DNA from: Rhodobacter huangdaonensis
GTDB lineage: Bacteria; Pseudomonadota; Alphaproteobacteria; Rhodobacterales; Rhodobacteraceae
DNA: 64,000 nucleotides
Reading direction: 5' to 3'
Assembly (NCBI RefSeq): GCF_004022465.1
Contig: NZ_SAVA01000002.1
Span: 124,001 to 188,000 of the forward strand
Part shown: positions 43,368 through 53,019 of the stretch, in pieces
How positions within the stretch are numbered: position 1 is the first letter of the stretch
Layout: each line of letters begins with the position of its first letter
Program-made: the position numbers and the translations under genes
Notes under the pieces: generated by a model
The model's input: the letters and a program-made list of their open reading frames with translations, nothing else
Database searches by the model: none
Told to the model about the DNA's origin: nothing

Positions 43368-43925
43368 TCAGTTGCCCTCCGTGTCGTCCTTCTTCGTCAG
43401 CAGGTCGCGCAGGTTGGCAAAGGGACGGGCGTCCTCGTCGCGCATCGGCACGGCGCCCGGCTCGGTCACCACGGTTTCGTCAAGCTCGGCGCCCGGTGCC
43501 CGCGGATAGAGCGGCAGGGCGAGTTCGAGCACCTCGAGCGCCACCGCGCCGAGGTCGATCACCGCAGGCAGCGGCTCGCTCGTGTCATCTTCGGGCATCT
43601 CGATCTCGTCGCCCTCGGGTTCGGGCATCTCGGCAAGGTAATGGCGCAGGACGCCTTCGCTCAGCCGGGTGATGACCGGGGCGAGGGTGATGACGCAGGA
43701 TTGCACCACCTCGGCCTCGAATTCCGCCTGCAACGTCCAGTCCGAGCGGCCCTGCGGCGTCAGCGTGCCGTTCAGTCGCAAAGAGTTGAGCGCCTCGATC
43801 CCGGCCCAGGCGGCGATCGCCGCGCGGGTCTCGGCGTCGGGGCGCAGGTCGAAACGATTGGGTTTCCGGCCGGCAAGCTCGGCGGGGCGAAGCGGCGCGC
43901 TCCAGGGCGGGGGGGCATCGGTCAT
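43368..43925 (-). CDS. YceD/DUF177 family protein
   Basis: 185 residues from ATG 43925, with GGAGCC upstream. YceD proteins carry a Cys-containing segment (VVQSCVITLAPVITRLSE) and an acidic C-terminal half, and accompany rpmF; they are linked to 23S rRNA maturation. The gene order yceD-rpmF-plsX-fabH-ihfA is conserved. Confidence 0.9.
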   Translation of the reverse strand: MTDAPPPWSAPLRPAELAGRKPNRFDLRPDAETRAAIAAWAGIEALNSLRLNGTLTPQGRSDWTLQAEFEAEVVQSCVITLAPVITRLSEGVLRHYLAEMPEPEGDEIEMPEDDTSEPLPAVIDLGAVALEVLELALPLYPRAPGAELDETVVTEPGAVPMRDEDARPFANLRDLLTKKDDTEGN

Positions 43926-44037
43926 GGCGGCTCCTGGGTGATGGGCCGGACGCCCTCCGCATGGTGCTTGAGGGCGGGGCCGGGTTGTTGTAAGCGGGAT
44001 AAAAGGCCACAGGCCACGAGGCAAGAGGGGGTAACAG

Positions 44038-44499
44038 GTGAGCACCGGAACCGTGACGCGGCGCATTGCGCTGGCGATGGCCCTTGGCGCGAGCCTCTTG
44101 GCGGCTGGCTGCACGGCGATCTACCAGAATCATGGCTATGTCCCGTCCGACGAGGATCTGTCGCAGGTCCAGGTCGGCAAGAGTTCGCGTGATGACGTGG
44201 CGGCGGCCGTGGGCCGGCCTTCCGCCTCGGGCGTGCTCGAGGGCTCGGCCTGGTATTACGTCGGTTCGCGCTGGAAATACTACGGCGCCCGGGCGCCGCA
44301 GGAGATCGACCGCCAGGTCGTCGCGGTCAGCTTCGACAAGGCCGGCACCGTCGCCAATATCGAGCGCTTCGGCCTCGAGCGCGGCGAGGTGGTGGTGCTG
44401 TCGCGGCGTGTCACCAAGTCGAACATCAAGGGCATCAGCGTCGTGCGGCAGCTTCTGGGCAGCCTCGGCCGGGTGTCGGCGACGCAACTCACGCAGTGA
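44038..44499 (+). CDS. bamE: outer membrane protein assembly factor BamE
   Basis: 153 residues from GTG 44038. The lipobox LLAAGC gives a lipoprotein; the SmpA/OmlA fold follows (QVQVGKSSRDDVAAAVGRP, YYVGSRWKYYG). It is a BAM-complex subunit. Divergent from yceD. Confidence 0.93.
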   Translation: MSTGTVTRRIALAMALGASLLAAGCTAIYQNHGYVPSDEDLSQVQVGKSSRDDVAAAVGRPSASGVLEGSAWYYVGSRWKYYGARAPQEIDRQVVAVSFDKAGTVANIERFGLERGEVVVLSRRVTKSNIKGISVVRQLLGSLGRVSATQLTQ

Positions 44500-44586
44500 G
44501 CCTTGTCGCGCCGCGGCGGTTTTTCTTCCGTCGCGGTGCCGAGTCGCCTATGATCGCTCCCGTTCGGGCCAACCCGGGGAGCCACC

Positions 44587-45345
44587 ATGTTTTCGCTCGC
44601 GAGGGGACGTTACGGCGCGCGGTTCGCCGCGACCCCGTCCGACCTTCGCGCCGCGCAGGCGCTGCGCTGGCGCAGCTTCGTCGGCGCCCGTGGCGGCATT
44701 GCTCTCGATGCGGTGCCGCTCGATGCCGATGAGTTCGATGCCGTCTGCCGGCATGTCCTGGTCGAGGAGGTGGCGACGGGGCGGCTGGTGTGCTGCTTCC
44801 GTCTGCTGCCGCTGAAGGACGGTTCCGAGATCGGCCGCAGCTATTCCGCACAATATTACGAGCTTTCGGCGCTGCGCGGATTTGCCGGCCCGATGGTCGA
44901 GATGGGGCGCTTCTGCATGGAGCCCGGCCTGCACGACCCCGACATCCTGCGCCTGGCCTGGGGCGCGATGACGCGCTTCGTCGATGCCGGGAAGGTCGAG
45001 ATGCTGTTCGGCTGCTCGTCGTTCACCGGCACCGACTGGGAATATTTCGCCGATGCCTTCGCGGTGCTGGCCGAGCGCCATCTTGCGCCGCGGCGCTGGT
45101 GGCCGCGGGTGAAGGCGCCGCAGGTGGTGCGCTATGCCCGGGCGCTGATCGGCCGGCCGGGAGACCCGAAACTGGCGATGCTGCGGATGCCGCCGCTGTT
45201 GCGCAGCTATCTGACGATGGGGGGCTGGGTCAGCGATCATGCCGTGGTCGATGAGGCGCTCGGCACGCTCCATGTCTTCACCGGGCTCGAGATCGGCGCA
45301 ATTCCGCCGGCGCGGGCGCGGGCGCTGCGGATGGTGGCAGGCTAG
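44587..45345 (+). CDS. olsB: L-ornithine N-alpha-acyltransferase OlsB
   Basis: 252 residues; transfers a 3-hydroxyacyl group from ACP to ornithine, the first step of ornithine-lipid synthesis. The GNAT-like fold shows LRWRSFVGARGG, EVATGRLVCCFRLL and VEMGRFCMEPG. The usual partner OlsA is not adjacent. Confidence 0.88.
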   Translation: MFSLARGRYGARFAATPSDLRAAQALRWRSFVGARGGIALDAVPLDADEFDAVCRHVLVEEVATGRLVCCFRLLPLKDGSEIGRSYSAQYYELSALRGFAGPMVEMGRFCMEPGLHDPDILRLAWGAMTRFVDAGKVEMLFGCSSFTGTDWEYFADAFAVLAERHLAPRRWWPRVKAPQVVRYARALIGRPGDPKLAMLRMPPLLRSYLTMGGWVSDHAVVDEALGTLHVFTGLEIGAIPPARARALRMVAG

Positions 45346-45410
45346 GGGGCGCTGCCCCCTCTTTTGCCTGACGGCAAAATTCACCCCCGGGATATTTGGC
45401 GCGATTGGAA
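45344..45410 (+). terminator. terminator of olsB within a composite repeat R2
   Basis: The stem AGGGGGC/GCCCCCT followed by CTTTT starts at the stop codon. It is continuous with CACCCCCGGGATATTTGGCG (45382-45401) and CGATTGGAA, the same unit as at 37995-38152. Confidence 0.7.
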
Positions 45411-45693
45411 ACGGAAAGAGGGGCGTTCTGTGGGGGCGATTCTCTGCGTGGTTCGGGGCGCAGGGGCGCGGCGGGGAACGCTTTGGCGGCGTGGCTTCCG
45501 GGGGGTGGAAGAATATCCTGAAAACCCGACAAATTTTGGCGTGATTGTTTTCTTGAACCCGGCGCGCGGATCTGGCGTAACTGCCGGGACGGGGCGCATC
45601 GGGCGTTCCGCCGCCCCGGGCGGGGTTGTATCTGCCGGCCGCTTCCCCTTTATGGGCGGTCAAATCGAGTCCACAGCCATATCGGACAGTCTG

Positions 45694-46755
45694 ATGCAAC
45701 GGGATATCACCAGCGGCGCGGCCATCACCTTCGACGGGGTCGGCAAGAGCTATCCGAAGGCGGGTGGCGGCAGCGTCACCGCGCTCGAGGGGATCACCTT
45801 CGAGGTGCCGGCGGGCTCGATCACCGGCATCATCGGGCGGTCCGGCGCGGGCAAGTCGACGCTGCTGCGGATGGTCAACGGGCTCGAACAGCCGACCGCC
45901 GGCACGATCACCGTGGCCGGGCGCGATGTCGGCCGGGCGCGCGGTGCGGCGCTGCGCGAGATCCGGCGCGAGGTCGGGATGATCTTCCAGCACTTCAACC
46001 TGCTCTCGTCGCGCACGGTCGAGGACAATGTCGCGCTGCCGATGGAGATTGCCGGCATTCCCGCGGCGAAGATCCGGCCGCGGGTGCGCGACCTTCTCGC
46101 CCGTGTCGGGCTTGAGCCGCTGGCCGGGCGCTATCCGGCCGAGCTGTCGGGCGGGCAGAAGCAGCGCGTCGGCATCGCCCGCGCGCTGGCCACCGATCCG
46201 AAGGTGCTGCTCTCCGACGAGGCGACCTCGGCGCTGGACCCGGAGACGACGCAGACGGTGCTGCGGCTTCTGGCCGACATCAACCGCGACCTCGGGCTGA
46301 CGATTCTTCTGATCACCCACGAGATGGCGGTGGTGCGCGACATCGCGAGCCATGTCGCGGTGATCGAGGGCGGGCGGATCGTCGAGCAGGGGCTCACTTA
46401 TGACGTCTTCACCGCGCCGCAGCATCCGACGACGCGCAGCTTCCTTGCCGGCGTCACCGGCGTCACCCTGCCGCGCTTCATCGCCGACAGGTTGCAGACC
46501 GACCGCCCCGAGGGGCCGGCGCGCGAGGTGATCCGCATCACCTTCCTTGGCGACAACGCGACCGACCCGCTGCTGGCGCGGATGAGCGCGATGCTGGGGC
46601 TTGATGTCAACATCCTCGCCGGCGCCATCGAGGAGATCGGGCCGCGCCCCTTCGGCAACCTGCTGGTCTCGATCGACGCGGCGCGGGCGGCCGAGGCGCG
46701 GGCCTATCTCGAAAGCCATCAGCAGCGCACGGAGGTGCTGGGCTATGTCCTCTAA
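45694..46755 (+). CDS. metN: methionine ABC transporter ATP-binding protein
   Basis: 353 residues from ATG 45694; GGACAG precedes it. Walker A GRSGAGKST, signature LSGGQKQRV and Walker B VLLSDEATSALD are present, with the regulatory C-terminal ACT-like domain (about 265-353). The upstream 280 bp hold no gene; I could not identify a SAM riboswitch there. Overlaps metI by 11 bp. Confidence 0.95.
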   Translation: MQRDITSGAAITFDGVGKSYPKAGGGSVTALEGITFEVPAGSITGIIGRSGAGKSTLLRMVNGLEQPTAGTITVAGRDVGRARGAALREIRREVGMIFQHFNLLSSRTVEDNVALPMEIAGIPAAKIRPRVRDLLARVGLEPLAGRYPAELSGGQKQRVGIARALATDPKVLLSDEATSALDPETTQTVLRLLADINRDLGLTILLITHEMAVVRDIASHVAVIEGGRIVEQGLTYDVFTAPQHPTTRSFLAGVTGVTLPRFIADRLQTDRPEGPAREVIRITFLGDNATDPLLARMSAMLGLDVNILAGAIEEIGPRPFGNLLVSIDAARAAEARAYLESHQQRTEVLGYVL

Positions 46756-47419
46756 TCTGATCAACCTGCTGATCTCGGCCACCTGGCAGACGCTCTACAT
46801 GGTCTTCCTGTCGACGCTGATCGGCGCGCTGATCGGCCTGCCGATCGGCGTGTTCCTTGCCTGTTCGCGGCGCGGCGAGCTGTTGTCGGCGCCCGCGGTG
46901 AACAAGGTGCTGGGCATCGTCGTCAACGCGACCCGCTCGATCCCCTTCATCATTCTTGTCGTGGCGATCATCCCCTTCACCCGGCTGATCGCCGGCACCT
47001 CGATCGGCACCACCGCGGCAATCGTGCCGCTGACGATCGCCGCCGTGCCCTTCATCGCGCGGCTGATCGAGAACGCGATCCGGGAGGTCGACGCGGGGCT
47101 GATCGAGGCCGCCCGCGCCATGGGCGCGACGCCCCTGCAGATCATCCGCAAGGTGCTGATCCCCGAGGCGCTGCCGGGCATCACGCTCGGCCTCACCCTC
47201 GCCGTCGTCAGCCTGATCGGCTATTCGGCGATGGTGGGCGCGGTCGGCGGCGAGGGGCTGGGCGACCTTGGCATCCGCTATGGCTATCAGCGCTTCATGC
47301 CCGACGTGATGGCGGTGGTGGTGGTCATCCTCATTGTTCTCGTCCAGCTCGTGCAGACCATCGGCGAATGGATCGCACGGAGGGTGGATAAACGCGCGCC
47401 CGGCAACCGCGGCGCCTAA
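46745..47419 (+). CDS. metI: methionine ABC transporter permease
   Basis: 224 residues, five membrane segments; the coupling loop EVDAGLIEAARAMGATPLQII is the BPD-transport signature. The start overlaps the metN stop. Confidence 0.96.
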   Translation: MSSNLINLLISATWQTLYMVFLSTLIGALIGLPIGVFLACSRRGELLSAPAVNKVLGIVVNATRSIPFIILVVAIIPFTRLIAGTSIGTTAAIVPLTIAAVPFIARLIENAIREVDAGLIEAARAMGATPLQIIRKVLIPEALPGITLGLTLAVVSLIGYSAMVGAVGGEGLGDLGIRYGYQRFMPDVMAVVVVILIVLVQLVQTIGEWIARRVDKRAPGNRGA

Positions 47420-47446
47420 ACTTCGAAGCTCAAAGGGAATATTCCG

Positions 47447-48223
47447 ATGAAAAAGCTGATGACGCTGATCTCCGTGCTCGCGCTCACGGCCGGGACCGCG
47501 ATGGCCGAGGACATCAAGGTCGGGGTCTCGCCGGGCGAGCATGCCGAGATCATGGAAGAGGTGGCGAAGGTCGCCAAGCCGATGGGCCTTGATATCAAGG
47601 TGATCGAGTTCTCGGATTACGTGGTGCCGAACCAGGCGCTCGCAGATGGCGACATCGAGGCGAACTCGTTCCAGCACAAGCCCTACCTCGACAACCAGAT
47701 CAGGGACCGCGGCTTCAAGCTGGTGCCGGTGGGGACCACGATCACCACGCCGATGGGGCTTTACTCGAACAAGGTGAAATCGCCGGCCGACCTGAAGGAC
47801 GGCGACACCGTCGGCATCCCGAACGATCCGACGAACGGCGGCCGCGCGCTTCTGGTGCTGCAGGACTTCGGCCTGATCAAGCTCGCCGACGGCACCGGTC
47901 TGACCCCGACCGTTCTCGACGTCACCGAGAATCCGAAGAACCTGAAGTTCCAGGAACTCGACGCCGCGCAGCTGCCGCGCTCGCTCGCCGATCTCGATGC
48001 GGCGATGATCAACACCAACTATGCCATCGCCGCCGGTCTGAACCCGAAGACCGACACCATCGCGATGGAAAAGGCCGACAACCCCTATGTGAACATCATC
48101 GTGGTGCGCGAAGGCGACGAGACCGCGCCTTGGGTGAAGACGCTGGTCTCGGCCTATCACTCGGATGCGGTGAAGAAATTCATCGAGGACAAGTATCACG
48201 GCACGGTGCTGACCTCCTGGTGA
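47447..48223 (+). CDS. metQ: methionine-binding protein MetQ
   Basis: 258 residues. The signal peptide ends at TAMAED with no lipobox, so it is a soluble periplasmic form rather than the E. coli lipoprotein type. NLPA features include VGVSPGEHAEIME, EANSFQHKPYLD and IPNDPTNGGRALLVLQ. Last gene of metNIQ. Confidence 0.95.
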   Translation: MKKLMTLISVLALTAGTAMAEDIKVGVSPGEHAEIMEEVAKVAKPMGLDIKVIEFSDYVVPNQALADGDIEANSFQHKPYLDNQIRDRGFKLVPVGTTITTPMGLYSNKVKSPADLKDGDTVGIPNDPTNGGRALLVLQDFGLIKLADGTGLTPTVLDVTENPKNLKFQELDAAQLPRSLADLDAAMINTNYAIAAGLNPKTDTIAMEKADNPYVNIIVVREGDETAPWVKTLVSAYHSDAVKKFIEDKYHGTVLTSW

Positions 48224-48243
48224 GCCCCGCCAGAGACCGATCG

Positions 48244-48269
48244 ACGGGCGCCCCCTCGGGCGCCCGTTT
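48244..48269 (+). terminator. terminator after metNIQ
   Basis: Nine-bp stem ACGGGCGCC/GGCGCCCGT with loop CCCTCG, followed by a short T-run. Confidence 0.75.
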
Positions 48270-48330
48270 GCATGTGTGCCCGCTGCACGCCCCCGTTGAC
48301 CTTTCGCCGCCGCCCGGCTAGCGGAGAGCC

Positions 48331-50154
48331 ATGGCACGCGCACCCCTTCTTCAGCTTTCCGGCATCTCCCTCACCTTCGGCGGCGACCCCGTCTTCGACG
48401 GGCTCGATCTCACCGTCCAGGAGGGCGACCGCATCGCCCTTGTCGGCCGCAACGGCTCGGGCAAGTCGACGCTGATGAAGGTGATGGCGGGGCTCATCGA
48501 ACCCGACCATGGTTCCCGCGTGGTGCCGAGCGGCACGCGCGTGGGCTACATGGAGCAGGAACCCGACCTGTCGGGGTTTGCCACGCTTGGCGATTTCGCC
48601 GGCTCTGGCTTGTCCGAGGCCGAGCATTACCGCGTCGCGATGGTGGCCGAGGGGCTGAAGTTCCGCCCCGAGACCCCGGTCGCCACCGCCTCGGGCGGCG
48701 AGCGGCGGCGCGCGGCGCTGGCCAAGCTTCTGGCCGAGGCGCCGGAACTGATGCTGCTCGACGAACCCACCAACCACCTCGACATCGAGGCGATCGGCTG
48801 GCTCGAGAACGAGCTGAGGGCCACCCGCACCGCCTTCGTGCTGATCTCGCACGACCGCGCCTTCCTGCGCAACCTGACGCGGGCCACGCTCTGGCTCGAC
48901 CGCGGTGCGCTGCGCCGGCAGGAGCGCGGCTTCGAGGCCTTCGAGGACTGGCGCGAGCAGATCTGGACCGAAGAGGACGAGGCGCGCCACAAGCTCGATC
49001 GCAAGATCAAGGCCGAGGCGAAATGGGCGGTCGAGGGGATCTCGGCGCGGCGCAAACGCAACATGGGCCGGGTGCGCGCGCTCCAGGCGCTGCGCGCCGA
49101 GCGCGCGGGGCAGATCCGCCGTCAGGGCACCGCGGCGATGGAACTTGAAAGCGCGGGCACCTCGGGCAAGCGGGTGATCGAGGCGAAGGGGCTGTGCAAG
49201 GCCTTCGGCGACAAGATCATCGTGAAGAATTTCGACCTGCGCGTGCTGCGCGGCGACCGTGTCGCCTTCGTCGGCCCGAACGGGGTGGGCAAGACCACGC
49301 TGCTGAAGATGCTGACCGGCGAGATCGCGCCCGATGCCGGCACGGTGACGCTCGGCACCAATCTCGAGATTGCGGTCTTCGACCAGGCGCGCGCCACGCT
49401 CGATTTCAACCAGACGCTCTGGGACGGGATGGTGAACGATCCAGATATGCGGGTCTCGGGCCAGTCCGACCAGGTGATGGTGCGCGGCCGGCCGAAGCAT
49501 GTGGTGGCCTATCTCAAGGATTTCCTCTTCGACGAGAGCCAGGCGCGCGCGCCGATCGGCTCGCTGTCGGGCGGCGAACGGGCGCGGCTTCTGCTTGCGC
49601 GGATCATGGCGAAACCCTCGAACCTGCTGATCCTCGACGAGCCGACGAACGATCTCGACGTCGAGACGCTGGATTTGCTGCAGGACATCCTTGGCGAGTA
49701 TGACGGCACCGTGCTGCTGGTCAGCCACGACCGCGACTTCATCGACCGCGTCGCGACGACGACGATCGCGATGGAGGGCGACGGCCGCGCCACGGTCTAT
49801 GCCGGCGGCTGGAGCGACTATCAGGCGCAAAAGGCGCTGAGCGTCTCCGCGCCGGCGACCGCCTCGGCCGCCTCTGCCGCGAAAAGGGCAGAGCCTGCGC
49901 TGGCGCCAAAGGAGACGCCGAAGAAATCGGGCCTCAGCTTCACCGAGAAACACCGCCTCGAGGAATTGCCGGGCGTCATCGACAAGCTCGAGCGCGAGAT
50001 CGGCAAGCTCTCCGAACTCCTCTCCGATCCCGCGCTCTTCACCCGCGAGCCGGTGAAGTTCAAGAAGGCCACCGAGATGCTCGGCGAGCGTCAGGCGGCG
50101 CTGAGCGCGGCCGAGGAGGAATGGCTGGCGCTCGAGGAAAAGGCGCAGGGCTGA
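48331..50154 (+). CDS. uup: ABC-F ATPase Uup
   Basis: 607 residues with two ATPase domains (GRNGSGKST ... LLDEPTNHLDIEA; GPNGVGKTT ... LILDEPTNDLDVET), the linker between them, and a C-terminal coiled coil (EELPGVIDKLEREIGKLSELL) typical of Uup, which binds DNA and acts in ribosome or transposon-excision processes. No membrane part. Confidence 0.92.
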   Translation: MARAPLLQLSGISLTFGGDPVFDGLDLTVQEGDRIALVGRNGSGKSTLMKVMAGLIEPDHGSRVVPSGTRVGYMEQEPDLSGFATLGDFAGSGLSEAEHYRVAMVAEGLKFRPETPVATASGGERRRAALAKLLAEAPELMLLDEPTNHLDIEAIGWLENELRATRTAFVLISHDRAFLRNLTRATLWLDRGALRRQERGFEAFEDWREQIWTEEDEARHKLDRKIKAEAKWAVEGISARRKRNMGRVRALQALRAERAGQIRRQGTAAMELESAGTSGKRVIEAKGLCKAFGDKIIVKNFDLRVLRGDRVAFVGPNGVGKTTLLKMLTGEIAPDAGTVTLGTNLEIAVFDQARATLDFNQTLWDGMVNDPDMRVSGQSDQVMVRGRPKHVVAYLKDFLFDESQARAPIGSLSGGERARLLLARIMAKPSNLLILDEPTNDLDVETLDLLQDILGEYDGTVLLVSHDRDFIDRVATTTIAMEGDGRATVYAGGWSDYQAQKALSVSAPATASAASAAKRAEPALAPKETPKKSGLSFTEKHRLEELPGVIDKLEREIGKLSELLSDPALFTREPVKFKKATEMLGERQAALSAAEEEWLALEEKAQG

Positions 50155-50196
50155 CCCCGGCCCGCAGTGACGCTGCGTCACGCCGCCACAGCCTTT

Positions 50197-50252
50197 ACCC
50201 CTTCATCTTGCCGGAAATACCTTGCGGGGGTCCGGGGGTGCAAAACCCCCGG
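50197..50252. repeat. R1 repeat arm plus hairpin after uup
   Basis: TTCATCTTGCCGGAAATACC (50202-50221) resembles the arms at 53020-53081. It is followed by CCGGGGGT-GCAAA-ACCCCCGG, a perfect 8-bp hairpin at about 50231-50251, probably a terminator. Confidence 0.65.
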
Positions 50253-50282
50253 CCGCGCCGCCACAGGCCCGCAGGAGACCAG

Positions 50283-51392
50283 ATGACCACATCGCCGCAA
50301 GGCCCGCTCGCCGGGCTCCGCATCGTCGAGATTTCGGGCCTCGGCCCCACGCCCTTCACCGTGCAGCTCTTCGCCGACATGGGCGCTTCGGTGATCCGCA
50401 TCGCGCGCCCGGGGTCGGGGGGCGCGGCACACCACGTCCTCGGTATCGCGAACGACCCGATCGAGCGCGGCCGCGACGTGCTGGAGCTTGACCTCAAGGC
50501 GCCCGAAGACCGCGCCGTCGCGCGCCGGCTGATCGCCAGGGCCGATGCGCTGGTCGAGGGGATGCGCCCGGGCGTGATGGAACGCCTCGGCCTCGGTCCG
50601 GCCGATTTCCCCGAGAATCCGCGCCTCGTCTATGGCCGGATGACCGGCTGGGGGCAGAGCGGCCCGCTGGCCCAGACCGCGGGGCACGACATCAACTTCG
50701 TCGCGCTCTCGGGCGCGCTCGGCGCGATCGGCACGCCCGAGACGCCGGTGATCCCGCTCAATCTCGTCGGCGATTTCGGCGGCGGCTCGATGTGGCTGGC
50801 CTTCGGCATGATGGCGGCGCTGTGGCACGCCAAGGCGACGGGGCAGGGGCAGGTGGTGGATGCCGCGATCACCGACGGCATCGCCGGACTTCTGGGCATG
50901 GTGCACGGGCTTGCAGCAAGCGGGCTCTGGTCCGACCGGCGCGGCGAGAACCTGCTCGACGGCGGCGTGCCCTATTACGGCGTCTATCCGTGCAAGGCCG
51001 GCGGCCATTTCGCCATCGGCCCGATCGAGGAGAAATTCTGGCTCGCGTTTCAGCACCTGATGGGCTTTGCGCCGGGCGAACTGCCCGACCGCGCCGACCG
51101 CAGCCTCTGGCCCGAGCTGCGCGCGCGCATCGGGGCGCGCTTCCTCGAAAGGACCCGTGCCGAGTGGGAGGCGATCTTCGACGGCTCCGACGCCTGTGCG
51201 ACGCCGGTGCTGACGGTGTCGGAGGCGGTGGCCCATCCGCACAATGTCGCCCGCGGTGCCTATCTGCGCCACGAGGATGTGGTGCAGCCCGCCCCCGCGC
51301 CGAAGCTGAGCCGCACGCCGGGCGCGATCGGGCCGGGCTCGACGCTGGCCCGGATCGGCCGGGACGAGGCGCTCGCCCGCTGGGGCGCCTGA
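50283..51392 (+). CDS. CaiB/BaiF CoA transferase family, alpha-methylacyl-CoA racemase-like
   Basis: 369 residues from ATG 50283 with GGAG upstream. The fold LAGLRIVEISGLGPTPFTVQLFADMGA is that of family III enzymes. GHDINFVALSGALGAIG and NLVGDFGGGSMWLAFG carry the His and Asp used as acid/base in AMACR, and the family III transferase Asp is replaced, so racemase is likelier than CoA transfer. Confidence 0.85.
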   Translation: MTTSPQGPLAGLRIVEISGLGPTPFTVQLFADMGASVIRIARPGSGGAAHHVLGIANDPIERGRDVLELDLKAPEDRAVARRLIARADALVEGMRPGVMERLGLGPADFPENPRLVYGRMTGWGQSGPLAQTAGHDINFVALSGALGAIGTPETPVIPLNLVGDFGGGSMWLAFGMMAALWHAKATGQGQVVDAAITDGIAGLLGMVHGLAASGLWSDRRGENLLDGGVPYYGVYPCKAGGHFAIGPIEEKFWLAFQHLMGFAPGELPDRADRSLWPELRARIGARFLERTRAEWEAIFDGSDACATPVLTVSEAVAHPHNVARGAYLRHEDVVQPAPAPKLSRTPGAIGPGSTLARIGRDEALARWGA

Positions 51393-51411
51393 GGGCGGCC
51401 GCGCAACTGCC

Positions 51412-51440
51412 TTGACTTGCGCCTGCCGATCTCCGATAAG
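51412..51440 (+). promoter_or_regulatory. promoter of rplU-rpmA
   Basis: TTGACT (51412-51417), 17-bp spacer, GATAAG (51435-51440). A 145-bp GC-rich leader before rplU may be regulatory, as ribosomal protein leaders often are. Confidence 0.65.
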
Positions 51441-51584
51441 CCGCCAACCCGGCGGAGGACTCCCTTCTGCGGGGGAATCATGTGCAACACTGCCCCGGGA
51501 GGGGCGCGCTGTCCGAGGCGGGCCCGCAAGGGCCCCGAAACTCCGCAAGGGGCCACAGGGCGCGGCTTGGAAAAGGAAGAACGC

Positions 51585-51971
51585 ATGTTTGCGGTCCTCA
51601 AGACTGGCGGCAAGCAATACAAGGTTCAGGCGGGCGACGTGCTCCGCGTGGAACTGATTGCGGCCGTCGCTGGCGACAAGGTCCAGTTCAACGAGATTCT
51701 GATGCTCGGCGGTGACACGCTGACCGTCGGCGCCCCGCTCGTCGCTGACGCTGCGGTCGTCGCGGAAGTCATCGACACCATCAAGGCCGACAAGGTCATC
51801 ACCTATCACAAGCGCCGCCGCAAACATTCGTCGCAGCGCACCCGTGGCCACCGTCAGAAACTGACGCTGGTGCGCGTGACCGAGGTTCTCGCCTCGGGCG
51901 CCGCTGCCTCGGGCGTGAAGGAAGCCGTCGGCACCGCTGCTGCGCGCGTCGCCGCGCACGACGCGAAGTAA
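51585..51971 (+). CDS. rplU: 50S ribosomal protein L21
   Basis: 128 residues with AAAGGAAG upstream. MFAVLKTGGKQYKVQAGD and YHKRRRKHSSQRTRGHRQKL are L21; the Ala-rich C-terminal extension (about 25 residues) is common in alphaproteobacteria. Confidence 0.97.
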   Translation: MFAVLKTGGKQYKVQAGDVLRVELIAAVAGDKVQFNEILMLGGDTLTVGAPLVADAAVVAEVIDTIKADKVITYHKRRRKHSSQRTRGHRQKLTLVRVTEVLASGAAASGVKEAVGTAAARVAAHDAK

Positions 51972-51985
51972 GAGGAGACTGACAG

Positions 51986-52255
51986 ATGGCTCACAAGAAA
52001 GCAGGCGGTTCGTCCCGCAACGGCCGCGACTCTGCCGGTCGTCGTCTTGGCGTCAAGCTTTACGGCGGTCAGGCGGCGGTTTCGGGCAACATCATCGTGC
52101 GTCAGCGCGGCACCACCTGGTGGCCGGGCGAAGGCGTGATGATGGGCACGGATCACACCATTTTCGCCGTCACCGAGGGCAAGGTCACCTTCAAGAAGGG
52201 CCTCAAAGGCCGTACCTTCATCTCGGTCCTCCCGGTTGCGGAGGCGGCCGAGTAA
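51986..52255 (+). CDS. rpmA: 50S ribosomal protein L27
   Basis: 89 residues; MAHKKAGGSSRNGRDSAGRR, GVKLYGGQ, IIVRQRGT. 14 bp after rplU. Confidence 0.98.
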   Translation: MAHKKAGGSSRNGRDSAGRRLGVKLYGGQAAVSGNIIVRQRGTTWWPGEGVMMGTDHTIFAVTEGKVTFKKGLKGRTFISVLPVAEAAE

Positions 52256-52282
52256 GCCGAACCGCACTCCGGACAGGAACAG

Positions 52283-52315
52283 GGGGATCGGCTGCAAGGC
52301 CGGTCCCCTTTTTCT
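52283..52315 (+). terminator. terminator after rplU-rpmA
   Basis: GGGGATCGGC pairs with GCCGGTCCCC (one G-T), followed by TTTTTCTTT. Confidence 0.85.
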
Positions 52316-52445
52316 TTGCCGCATCGCGGCAGGGAGATCTCGAGAAATTCATCGAATTTTCAAACGGGTAGGGTTCAAATTGTCATCATCCCGCCCCATT
52401 TTCAGGACCAAGGAAAACAGGCCCGCGTTTCGAGGAGGAGCGCCG

Positions 52446-52985
52446 ATGTTTCAAGATACCCTCTCCGCTCAGCCCGTGATCGAGGCCGGCCGCTTCGTGC
52501 TGCGCCCGCTGCGCCGCTCGGACGCCGGGCTGATCTCGATGTATACCGCCGATCGCCGCGTCGCCGAGGGCACCCGCGCCATCCCGCATCCGCTTCCGCC
52601 GGGCGCCACCGAGAATTTCGTCGCCCGCGCCATGGCCGAGAAGCGGGCGGAGGATGTCTGGGCGATGGACGGATCGGCGAACGGTCTGGCCGAGGTGCTG
52701 GGCATCGTCTCGCTCACCCGCGTCGAGCCCGACCAGTCCGAGGTCGGCTTCTGGGTCGGGCCGGGGTTCTGGAACACCGGCTTCGCCTCCGAGGCGGTGA
52801 CGGCGCTGGTCGCGGCGAACCCGCACAATTCGCGCACCCTCTTTGCCGAGGTGTTTCAGGATAACCCGGGTTCGGCCCGGGTCCTGACGAACTCGGGCTT
52901 CGAATATCTGGGCGATGCCGAAAGCTGGTCGGTCGCGCGCGGCGGCCGGGTGCCGACCTGGACCTACCTGCGCAAGATGGGCTGA
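52446..52985 (+). CDS. GNAT N-acetyltransferase (RimJ/RimL type)
   Basis: 179 residues from ATG 52446 preceded by GAGGAGGAG. RFVLRPLRRSDAGLI at the N-terminus, VGFWVGPGFWNTGFASEAV (acetyl-CoA loop) and the late NPGSARVLTNSGFEYLGD are RimJ/RimL-like. Acceptor unknown. Confidence 0.9.
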   Translation: MFQDTLSAQPVIEAGRFVLRPLRRSDAGLISMYTADRRVAEGTRAIPHPLPPGATENFVARAMAEKRAEDVWAMDGSANGLAEVLGIVSLTRVEPDQSEVGFWVGPGFWNTGFASEAVTALVAANPHNSRTLFAEVFQDNPGSARVLTNSGFEYLGDAESWSVARGGRVPTWTYLRKMG

Positions 52986-53019
52986 GGGCAGACGGGAGGG
53001 CGCTGCCCTCCCGGACCCT

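Noticed and set aside
45411..45693. Possible SAM riboswitch in front of metNIQ.
   Set aside because: No recognisable SAM-I, SAM-II or SAH core sequence could be found by eye.
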